Part shown: piece by piece, positions 1 through 6,701 of the stretch
Position numbering within the stretch: the first letter of the stretch is position 1
Layout: the number at the start of each line of letters is the position of its first letter
Source of the DNA: Caldilineaceae bacterium
GTDB taxonomy: Bacteria; Chloroflexota; Anaerolineae; Caldilineales; Caldilineaceae
Assembly (NCBI GenBank): GCA_012032975.1
Contig: JAAUPU010000077.1
Span: 1 to 8,750 of the forward strand
Length of the DNA: 8,750 nucleotides
Reading direction: 5' to 3'
Notes under the pieces: model-generated
Database searches by the model: none
What the model saw: only the letters and a program-made list of their open reading frames with translations
What the model was told of the DNA's origin: nothing
Translations under genes and position numbers: made by a program

Positions 1-404
1 CTGCCTTGCACGCCTCGGCCATGCCGGCGACAACCGCGGCGACTCGCTCTGGAATCAGTTTGCTTGACGCCACATAGTCGAGGAAAAAAAGACGGGCGCG
101 CATTCTGCACCAGGATATCGTTGACACAGTGGTTGACGATGTCGTGGCCGATGCCTTGCCAACGTCCCAGATCCGCGGCCAGCTTCACTTTGGTGCCCAC
201 GCCATCGGTGGAAGCGACCAGCACTGGACGCGCGGGCAGATCGGTCAGGGCATAGAGGCCGCCAAAGCTGCCCACATCGGCGAGTACGGCCGCATTGTAG
301 GTGGCGCGCACCGCCGATTTCATCATCTCAACGGCCTGGTTTGCGGCATCGATATCAACACCCGCCTCTTTGTATCGCTGCCGATTCTGCTGGACTACGG
401 CCAT
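1..404 (-). CDS. purM: Phosphoribosylformylglycinamidine cyclo-ligase (AIR synthetase), N-terminal part, frameshifted
   Basis: PurM closes the imidazole ring of formylglycinamidine ribonucleotide using ATP, giving aminoimidazole ribonucleotide in cytoplasmic purine synthesis. The visible ~134 residues match the start of the family: a Gly-rich VGSFGGL stretch (about residues 44-50), the hallmark STDGVGTK (65-72), HDIVNHCVNDILVQ (87-100), then FFLDYVASSKL. The start ATG (404-402) lies one base after the stop of the upstream acetyltransferase gene and has an AGAAGG ribosome binding site at 410-415, so translation is probably coupled. The frame breaks at codon ~105 in a run of seven A at 84-90. 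Removing one base restores FFLDY and the rest. The gene runs off the left edge, so the C-terminal domain is not seen. The family call is very secure. Whether the frameshift is real or a sequencing error cannot be told from this window, but error is more likely. Confidence 0.93.
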   Translation of the reverse strand, partial: MAVVQQNRQRYKEAGVDIDAANQAVEMMKSAVRATYNAAVLADVGSFGGLYALTDLPARPVLVASTDGVGTKVKLAADLGRWQGIGHDIVNHCVNDILVQNARPSFFPRLCGVKQTDSRASRRGCRRHGRGVQG

Positions 405-405
405 T

Positions 406-963
406 TCAGCCTTCTTTCTGCGCATCATATTCGGATTTGAGAATTCCATAACAGGTCAGGTCTTCGAAGACGCCCCATTTCAAAACATGTTGGCGCAATT
501 CTCCCTCGCGCGTCATGCCGATCTTCTGCATCACACGGCCAGACGCCGGGTTGCGCGAGAGGTGTCGCGCAACAATCCGATGCAGCCCCCATTCTCCAAA
601 GCCATAACCAAGCATCGCGCGCGCGGCTTCGGTGCCATAGCCATTGCCCCAGTGAGGAGCGCCGATCCAGTAGCCGAGTTCTGCATGGACGTCCGGGTGA
701 TTAAAATGTAGGCTGATTGCGCCGATCAGAGCGTGGTCCCCCCGACGTACGATGGCAAAGGTGACGCCCTCCTCCTTTTCAAACGTCTCCGCCCGGCGCG
801 CGATCCAGGCTTCGGCCATGCCTTCTTCGTAGGGATGTGGGATGCGCAAGGTCGTGGATGCGATGCGCACATCGCTGACATGCCGGTGTACGTCCGATGC
901 GTCCGTGATCTCAAAGGGCCGAAGCAGAAGCCGTTCGGTCTGCACGGTTGGTTGCGACTTCAT
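406..963 (-). CDS. GNAT-family N-acetyltransferase, RimJ/RimL type (Acetyltransf_3)
   Basis: This intact 185-residue protein transfers an acetyl group from acetyl-CoA to an amine, in the manner of enzymes that modify ribosomal-protein N termini or small substrates. The actual substrate is unknown. It opens with the typical TERLLLRPFEITDASDV (residues 9-25). It has the beta-4 strand ELGYWIG (95-101) followed by the acetyl-CoA pyrophosphate loop HWGNGYGTEAA (104-114), then RNPASGRVMQKIGM (137-150) and a closing HVLKWGVFEDLTCYGIL. The length is normal for the family. An AGGA motif at 971-974, seven bases before the ATG, supports the start. The gene lies 33 nt after the MFS transporter gene and one base before purM, so it is likely in the same transcript. 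It is the only protein gene here with no visible frame error. It could be a resistance or detoxification enzyme given its transporter neighbours, but nothing in the sequence proves this. Confidence 0.92.
   Translation of the reverse strand: MKSQPTVQTERLLLRPFEITDASDVHRHVSDVRIASTTLRIPHPYEEGMAEAWIARRAETFEKEEGVTFAIVRRGDHALIGAISLHFNHPDVHAELGYWIGAPHWGNGYGTEAARAMLGYGFGEWGLHRIVARHLSRNPASGRVMQKIGMTREGELRQHVLKWGVFEDLTCYGILKSEYDAQKEG
410..415 (-). promoter_or_regulatory. Ribosome binding site of purM
   Basis: AGAAGG on the minus strand, five bases before the purM ATG. It lies inside the last codons of the upstream acetyltransferase gene, which supports the chosen start and translational coupling. Confidence 0.7.
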
Positions 964-970
964 CGGTTTT

Positions 971-974
971 TCCT
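971..974 (-). promoter_or_regulatory. Ribosome binding site of the GNAT gene
   Basis: AGGA on the minus strand, seven bases before the ATG at 963. It fixes the start of the acetyltransferase reading frame. Confidence 0.6.
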
Positions 975-996
975 ATCCACGTTGGCCGACTCTGCC

Positions 997-2201
997 TCAG
1001 CCGACGACTGCCTCTGTATTCGGTGGCTGGGATTGGAGCGTCTCTGGCACAAAGATGCCCAGCACCGCGGCTGCGGCCAAGCCTGCGCCGGCCATCACAA
1101 ATGCGGCCGCGGAAAGACCGACCAGGTCGGCCACCGTGCCCACGATGATCGGCGCGGCCGTCGAACCGGCGTCGCCGATCAGTCGCCAGATGCCGAGAAA
1201 TTCCCCCATAGATTCACGCGGGGCAAGGTCAGCGCCCAGGGTCATCATGGTGCCGGAACCGATGCCGTTGCCGAAGCCGAGGACCAACGTCGCCGCCAAC
1301 AATCCAAAAAGCTGCCGGTGAACGGGATCATGGCCATGCCCAGCGACTGGATCAAAAATGAGGGCACGTAGGCGAATTTTCGGCCATAGCGGTCCATGAT
1401 CAGGCCGGCCGGATAGAACATGGACATGTCGATCAGCGAGGAGAGGCTGATGATGGTGCCGATCGCGGCCACTTCAAGCCCCAGAACATCGGATGCATAG
1501 AGCGGCACGATGATCGTGCGGCCCGACCGGATTGTTTGGGCGAAGAGCTGCCCAAGACCGGCGCTTGTCAGCACGCGGTGATGCTCGCGCAGGATGCTGG
1601 CTAGGTGGCTCCCATGACCGCGCAGCCCGCCGCGGCTTATATGGCGTCGATCTTCGACCTCGATGGCAAAGATGGCGGGCAGCGCAAAAGCGACCGCGGC
1701 AACCGCACCGTAGATGACGAATGGCATTCGCAAGCCAAAGGCCGCACCGATCAGGCCGCCAATCACGGGGCCGGCAAAGGTGCCGATGCGGTTGATGCCG
1801 CCGAAGATGGCAATGGCGCGACCCCGGCGATGGAGCGGCGTCGCTGTGGTGATGTAGGCATGCCGCGAGATGTTGAACATGGCCATGCCCAGACCGGAGA
1901 TCAGCCCATAGGCCACCAGCTCTGGCACCGATTGAGCCCAACTCATGGCCAGGGTGGAAAAGCCGACGATGGCGATACCCAGCAACATGGACCAGCGCTG
2001 TCCCAACCGCCCCTGCAAAATCCCGGCAGGGATGTCGCCAATCAGATTGCCGATGCCCTGGCTGGCGATGACCAGCCCGACCAGACCATAGGAGATGTCA
2101 AAGGACTTGGCATAGACGGGCAAGATGGGGATCAACATGCCGCGGCCAAAGGCGAGCAGGAAGGTTGGGACGTAGACGGGGAGGATCAGTGGATTACGCA
2201 T
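997..2201 (-). CDS. MFS transporter (DHA1-like, 12 TM), frameshifted
   Basis: Reconstructed length is 401 residues, a normal size for a 12-helix major facilitator in the inner membrane. The substrate is unknown; drug or metabolite efflux is a reasonable guess. The protein starts almost directly in TM1 (LILPVYVPTFLLAFGRGMLI). The loop between TM2 and TM3 carries a variant motif A, GILQGRLGQRW (residues 60-70), in which the usual Asp is Gly. The second-half copy GLIMDRYGRK (266-275) is canonical. The frame breaks in a run of five A at 1306-1310: up to there the protein reads AMIPFTGSF, and after one added base it continues LLAATLVLGFGNGIGSGTMM and on to a stop at 997-999. The ATG is the first possible start after the in-frame stop of the upstream gene at 2247-2249. 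No good ribosome binding site precedes it, because the spacer is mostly a hexanucleotide repeat. It is distinct in sequence from the MFS domain encoded upstream. Confidence 0.88.
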
Positions 2202-2216
2202 CGGCGCGGCTCTGTC

Positions 2217-2246
2217 TGTGGATGTGGATGTGGATGTGGATGTGGA
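2217..2246. repeat. Five tandem copies of a hexanucleotide (TGTGGA / TCCACA)
   Basis: Five perfect copies of TCCACA (read on the minus strand) begin at the base after the stop codon of the MFS-HEAT gene and fill 30 of the 45 bases before the next MFS start. The unit is six bases, so a change in copy number would alter the spacer without changing the frame relation of the two genes. No -10/-35 pair or ribosome binding site is evident in it. It may simply be slippage-prone spacer. Confidence 0.95.
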
Positions 2247-4497
2247 TCATATGTCCCAGTCGACGTGAAGGACATGTAGGGCCAGAATGATGTACTCGGT
2301 GTGGGCGGCGCCTGATTCGATCAGATGTTCGGCGCATCGTTCCAGAATGGTGGAGCCGGGACGACCAAAGCGCTGCGAAGGCAGAAGCTGAATCAGCTCG
2401 CCCAGGAGGTGCGCGCCGCGGTCCATTTCGTCGCGAGCGAGGGCGTCGGCGCAGGAAGTCAGCACATGGCCAAATTCGGCTGGATCGACGCGGGATCGGC
2501 GTGTTTGGCGGCCAAAGGCCGACAGGGCGAGCGCCATCGTCGTACCAGCGTCGTTGCGCACATTGCGCACCAAACTGCACGAAATAGCCCTCGTCGCCCA
2601 CGATACGCCCCAGAGAGATGGCCAGTTCCAGCCGCGCGCCGGAATTGGTCGTTGTCTCCAGAAGATCGAGGATCGGCACGGTTGCGTCTTCCTTGCGCAG
2701 CGTGCCCAGGGCCGAAGCATAGGCCATTTGCAGACCTTTGTCCGGTTCCTCCAGCAGCCGCTGCAACATCAGCGGCGCGCTCTCTTGATCGCCCAGGCCG
2801 GCCAACGCGCGAGCGCTGTGGGCGCGCACCGACCGATAGTCGGCATTCAGCGCGGCGCGCAATGGCTCCAGCGCCTGCTCGTCGCCGATGCGTCCCAACG
2901 CCCAAGCCGCCACCACGGTCAGTGCCAACTCGCTGCCATCCAACAGTTCGATCAGCGCCTGGGTCAGGCGTGGGTCGGGCGCGCGCGCGCAATCGAAATG
3001 ACCGCTTCGAAGCGCACGTTAAAGCGGGGGTCGTGTAATGTCTCCAAGCAGTTCGTCGACGGTCAGGGGGCTTCTCGACTGGGCCAGCCGTTCGGTCATC
3101 AGGACGGTGGATTGTTCGTCCCTGGCGAGATGATAGCGAACCATAGAGGTCATGGCCAGGAAGGGGTTGCCACGAAAAAAGATGCCAGCGAATTCGCCCA
3201 TGCTGACGGTATTCTCGACATGAATTCTGCGCAGGACAAAAATGCTGACGATCGGCAGGATCAGCGCCACGACAAACATTGGAATATAAGGATCCAGGGT
3301 GATGTTGTAGAACTCGCCGGAAAGCTGGTCGGCCCAATCCAACACCCGACCACCCAACAGTTGGCTGATGCCACCGGTGATCCCGATCCAGGCAAAATAG
3401 AGCGCCATGTAGTCGGACTTCTTGGCCGATGGCACGATGCTCACATAGAGCAGGCGGGCGGAGCCAATGCCCCAACCCATGTTGGCCATGCCCTGGAAAA
3501 AGGCGATCCCAAGGGCGATATAGAGGCTGGCATAGACATTGCGCGGCATTGCCAGCCAGAAGACGGGCAGCAGACTAACCAAGGCCGCACCGGTGAGCAT
3601 CACCGGCTTGCTGCCATATCGATCCGCCATCCAGCCCCAGACATAGCTAAACATCAGGGCGCCGAGCAACGTCCCAGATTGGAGCAGCACGACGTTGGAA
3701 TCGCTCAGGCCGACCTCTTCCTGCATAAAGAGCGGGACAAATGCAGCCACCGGCACCGAAGCCAGCGTGATCAGACCCGCACCGACCAGATAGCGCACAA
3801 AGTTGCGGTCTGCCAACGCACTGCGGATCTCCCGCTCACGTTTGGGAGACGACTCTGTAATCGGCTGCGGCGCGCCGCCCGGAATTTTGGCTGCCAGTGC
3901 GATGGAGAGAAAGCCAAAGGCCGCGCCGATCACAAAGAGCAGCATATAGCCAGAGAGACCGATGGCCCGGCCCAATACAAATCCGGCCGTAGAAACAGCC
4001 ACGAAGCCAGTCAGTGTGGTGAAGACATTGCTGGTGGCCGTGTATTTCCCACGCACCGAGTCGGGCACATATTCTTGAATCCAGGGAAAGTTGCCGGTGA
4101 CGCCCACCGCCCGGAACATGGCGAAGACCGCCACGATCACACCGACGAAGATGGTCGTCGCCTGTTCGCCATAGAGACTCAGCACCCAGGGCGTCAGCAG
4201 CAAGAAAAAGACGGTCACATTGCGCAGACCAAAGAAGGTGATGTAGGTGCGCTTGTACCCAAAGCGGGTCACGGCCGGGGCGACGAAGAGCGCCACCAGG
4301 CCAAAGAATGGCAGCAGCGAAAGCAGAAAACCCATTTGGGTCTTGCTCAGACCCAGTTCGCTGAGAAAGAGGATGAAGACCGAGCCAAAGAAGGTGAACT
4401 GGACGGAGACGGTGTTTGCAGCGTTGGATGCGATGCTCCACGGCAAGCCGCTCAACTTCTCTACATTGGTGGGTTCAGCGGTGGGTTCAGCACTCAT
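2247..4497 (-). CDS. MFS transporter with C-terminal HEAT-repeat domain, broken by three indels
   Basis: Reconstructed length is about 749 residues. Residues 1 to ~470 form a 12-helix major facilitator: a short hydrophilic N terminus, the loop FPWIQEYVPDSVRGKY after TM4, and a canonical motif A in the second half, MADRYGSKP, with Asp292. From about residue 480 the protein becomes soluble. It contains roughly five HEAT repeats of ~31 residues, for example AAWALGRIGDEQALEPLRAA and ARALAGLGDQESAPLMLQRL, then a further helical tail ending LHVLHVDWDI. HEAT repeats bind proteins, so the tail is probably a cytoplasmic partner-binding or regulatory platform; the substrate is unknown. The frame changes at 3044-3045 (one extra base), about 2976-2990 (one missing, near a GC run) and 2572-2574 (one extra). 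The first creates a false stop at 3019-3021. MFS and HEAT parts lie in the same frame on either side of the first two indels, which argues for one gene. The ATG at 4497 is the only start after an in-frame stop 15 bases upstream; no clear ribosome binding site is seen. Confidence 0.8.
2979..2990. repeat. (GC)6 dinucleotide run
   Basis: Six GC units inside the MFS-HEAT gene, coding for Ala/Arg in the first HEAT repeat. One base appears to be missing in or beside it (2976-2990). Such runs are prone to indels in replication and in sequencing. Confidence 0.9.
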
Positions 4498-4600
4498 GAT
4501 ATGGTCATTTCAGCTAGCGGGGTTTCCACTCACGCTCACACAGTCAGCCAAAGCGTGAAAGGGGTGGTCACACATAGTCTATCCCGAAGGAGGCAATGAC

Positions 4601-4663
4601 GTGGGTTCATCTATCGTGGTGGAATCGGTCCGGGAAAAGGCAAAATCCAGCTTCCAAGTGTAA
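4601..4663 (+). CDS. Possible 20-codon leader-type peptide with strong ribosome binding site
   Basis: AAGGAGG at 4587-4593 is followed seven bases later by GTG, opening a 20-codon frame that ends with TAA at 4661-4663. The peptide begins GSSIVVESVREKAKSS and has an alternating hydrophobic/charged pattern. The ATG at 4596 is only two bases from the ribosome-binding motif, too close to be used. The frame lies upstream of the candidate plus-strand promoter and antisense to the MFS-HEAT leader, and no promoter for it is obvious. It may be chance or a relic of a gene. Confidence 0.15.
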   Translation: MGSSIVVESVREKAKSSFQV

Positions 4664-4725
4664 CACCGAAGGGCGGCGATACCGCAATCGGCAGATCGAA
4701 ATCGGACTTCTTTGTCCCGCAGTTC

Positions 4726-4749
4726 GCTCTGCGTCGCCAACCGCAGAGC
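4726..4749. other. Perfect 8-bp hairpin (kissing-loop partner 1)
   Basis: GCTCTGCG at 4726-4733 and CGCAGAGC at 4742-4749 form a perfect eight-pair stem around the 8-nt loop TCGCCAAC. No T run follows on either strand, so it is not a standard intrinsic terminator. The whole loop plus the next C is complementary to the loop of the hairpin at 4765-4790. In the leftward direction it would lie in the 5' leader of the MFS-HEAT transcript. Confidence 0.6.
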
Positions 4750-4764
4750 AGGGCCGGGCCAAGG

Positions 4765-4790
4765 TCTGGCGATGGTTGGCGAACGCCAGA
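4765..4790. other. 7-bp hairpin (kissing-loop partner 2) beside the promoter
   Basis: TCTGGCG at 4765-4771 and CGCCAGA at 4784-4790 form a perfect seven-pair stem around a 12-nt loop. The loop contains GGTTGGCGA (4774-4782), the exact reverse complement of 4734-4742 in the neighbouring hairpin. It ends four bases before the candidate -35 box at 4795, so it could equally be a dyad operator for the rightward promoter. Confidence 0.5.
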
Positions 4791-4794
4791 TCGT

Positions 4795-4823
4795 TTGGCG
4801 TAAAGCAGCACGCCCAGTATAAT
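4795..4823 (+). promoter_or_regulatory. Candidate sigma70-type promoter for the flippase operon
   Basis: A perfect TATAAT at 4818-4823 has TTGGCG (four of six matches to TTGACA) 17 bases upstream at 4795-4800. Transcription would start near 4830, giving the murJ-like gene a leader of about 280 nt. The -10 match is strong in GC-rich surroundings. Assignment to the downstream operon is an inference from position. Confidence 0.5.
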
Positions 4824-4845
4824 TGCACACGGTCTGGTCTGTCCG
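4816..4845 (-). promoter_or_regulatory. Candidate divergent promoter for the MFS-HEAT block
   Basis: On the minus strand TATACT (4821-4816, five of six matches) overlaps the plus-strand TATAAT, with CGGACA (4845-4840, four of six) 18 bases upstream. This would make a bidirectional promoter with shared -10 bases and put both hairpins in the leftward 5' leader, which would be about 310 nt. It is weaker than the plus-strand promoter. Confidence 0.3.
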
Positions 4846-5107
4846 TTGACAGCCGACTACTCTCCGCAATCCGTGCGAGCGACACTCGCTGCGCTCGACT
4901 GTTCGCGACCTGCTTGCAACAGCGTCCTGTCGGCGTCACTTCCCCAATTTTGGATGATGGGCAGATATGAAACCAGCCGGCGCGCAGGTCAGCAATCGTC
5001 GAACCGGGCACAGCCGAGATGGGGCTGGGCTGTCGTCGTTTCTGCGACCTCGCTGCAACGGTCGCCGCTGAGTCGCTGCCTCGACTATCCACAGACATCG
5101 AAGCCAG

Positions 5108-6701
5108 ATGACCGAAGCCGCGCTCCATATCCGCATCGCGTCGCAGATCCGGGTGCGCCTTGCCCAAGTGGGCGGGGCCACCGTGGCGCTCACGCTGATC
5201 GGTCTCATGACCCGGGCAATCACAGTCATCACCCAGATATTGATTGCCAGGCACTTCGGCACGACTGCTGCCAGTGATGCATTTTTTGCCACCGAGATCA
5301 TCCCGGATGTGTTTGTGAATCTGCTGGCCAGCGGGTTGGGCATGGTCTTCATTCCGATCTATGCCGAATATCGGGTCCAGTCGGGCGACGAGGAAGCCTG
5401 GCGTTTTGCCAGCGCATTCCTGGTTGGCTCGACTCTCCTCTCGGTGCTCTTTGCCGGCTGCATCCTGATCGGCGCGCCGCTGCTGATCTCGCTGATCGCA
5501 CCGGGCTTTGACGGCGAGGCCCGCGCGATGGCCATTCATCTGATGCGCATCATGGCCATCTCCATGCTCCTGTTGGGCTTGAACGCGGGCCTGCGCGGTC
5601 TGCTTCAATCCAATCGCAATTTTCTGGCGCCGGACCTGGCCCGCTTTGTCTATACCTGCGTGCTCTGTGTAGCTGCGTGGCTGTTCAGCGGTCGCTTTGG
5701 CATTTATAGCCTGGGCTGGGGCATTGTCGTGGGCGTTGGCCTCCAGTTTGGGTTGCAATTGCTCAGCGCAACGCGGCAGAAACTGCTCCACCCTGAATGG
5801 ACGCTTGACCATCCCGGCGCACGCCGCGCCGGACGGCAGCTGCTACCGTTGGTCGTCGCCATCTCCTGGACCAGTGTGATGTTCGTGCTGGATCGGATGG
5901 CGGCATCTGGCATGGCCGAGGGCAGCATTGCGGCTATCAACTATGCCAACCGGATGATCATGCTGCCGGTCGGAATTTTTGCCATCCCGCTCCAGACCAC
6001 CCTCTACCCCACGCTGGCCCAGCCTGGCCGCAGCAGGCAATCTCAGACAGCTTGCCGACACGACGCTGACCGGCATCCGCGTCCTGCTCTTCGTGATCAT
6101 GCCTGCCTGTGTGGGTCTGTCGATCCTGAGTGTGCCGCTCATTCAGCTGCTGTTTGAACATGGCGCCTTTGACGCCGAGGCCACGAGGGTGACCAGCCAG
6201 GCGCTCACCCTCTATGCCATCGGCGTGCCCATGATCGGCGTCATCCTCTTTATGAACAGCGTCTATTTTTCGCTAGGTCGGCTCGGCATACTGGTCAAGC
6301 TCAATCTGGTCAGCTGGGGCGTCAACCTCCTCCTCAACGTGATCTTGGGGCGAATGCTCGCCCACCAGGGAATCGCATTGAGCACCACGATTACGGCGCT
6401 GCTGACGGTGGTGCTTCTGCTCTATTTTCTGATCCATGACTCGCTGCCGACCTTCAAGACGCGCCTCCTGCTGACTTCCAGCGCCAAGATTTTGATGGCT
6501 TCGCTGGCCATGGGCGCATTCCTCATCTGGATCACGCCACCGGTCCATAGTAGTCTGCACGGAGTCGGATTGAGCCACCAGGTCTTCGAGCTGACCGCGC
6601 TGATCGTGGTTGGCTTGGCTGTCTATCTGCTGGCTGCCTTTTTACTCAGACTCGACGAACTACGACTGATGACGCGCGCCGTGCGCAAGTTGCTGCGATG
6701 A
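5108..6701 (+). CDS. MurJ/MviN-family lipid-linked glycan flippase, frameshifted
   Basis: Reconstructed length is 530 residues with about 14 hydrophobic helices, the normal size for MviN/MurJ proteins. These flip lipid-linked saccharides (lipid II in the canonical case) across the membrane. The family N-terminal block is clear: ARHFGTTAASDAFFATEIIP (residues 47-66), then GMVFIPIYAEY. YANRMIMLPVGIFAIPLQTT lies near residue 282. Aligned from memory with E. coli MurJ, Arg36 matches R18, Asp57 matches D39 and Arg282 matches R270. The R24 and R52 positions are Thr42 and Val70. The protein may therefore be a glycan flippase other than a lipid II flippase. The frame breaks at 6018-6024 (one extra C); removing it gives LAAAGNLRQLADTTLTGIRV and a clean C-terminal half. 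The ATG is the only start after a TGA at 5069-5071; no clear ribosome binding site is seen. The stop overlaps the next gene's ATG by four bases. Confidence 0.88.

Larger units (their letters stand above)
4498..5107. other. Divergent intergenic region between the MFS-HEAT and murJ-like genes
   Basis: This 610-bp stretch separates two divergent gene blocks and holds no gene I can support. Its contents are: a strong ribosome-binding-like AAGGAGG at 4587-4593 followed by GTG and a 20-codon frame (4601-4663, plus strand); two hairpins at 4726-4749 and 4765-4790; a candidate bidirectional promoter at 4795-4845; overlapping short stems at 4875-4897; and an imperfect 16-base direct repeat (4905-4920 and 5044-5059, 13 of 16 identical). 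Both candidate transcripts would have long 5' leaders of about 280-310 nt. Open frames crossing the region on either strand are rich in Arg, Gln and Ser without recognisable domains, and I do not call them. Confidence 0.7.

Noticed and set aside
2554..4599. Long open frame of 681 codons on the plus strand
   Set aside because: It lies antisense to the MFS-HEAT gene, has a composition dominated by Gln, Arg, His, Asp and Gly with no domain or hydrophobic core, and is the normal GC-rich shadow of a membrane-protein gene.
4726..4749. Intrinsic terminator at the strong 8-bp hairpin
   Set aside because: No T run follows the stem on either strand and no gene ends near it.
4846..4851. Perfect TTGACA (-35-like) on the plus strand
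   Set aside because: No acceptable -10 hexamer occurs 16-18 bases downstream (around 4868-4875), so it is an orphan box.
4884..4897. 14-base ACTCGCTGCGCTCG, as found near common cloning-vector origins
   Set aside because: The similarity stops at the edges of this short self-complementary motif and no vector sequence flanks it, so it is not vector contamination or an origin.
4905..5059. Imperfect 16-base direct repeat (4905-4920 and 5044-5059) as an attachment site or CRISPR-like repeat
   Set aside because: Only two copies, 13 of 16 identical, with no integrase, spacer pattern or tRNA nearby.
4607..5812. Long open frame of 401 codons on the minus strand across the intergenic region
   Set aside because: Most of it is antisense to the flippase gene. 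The protein is Ala/Gln/Arg/His-rich with no motif, and the overlapping plus-strand protein is clearly a real family member.
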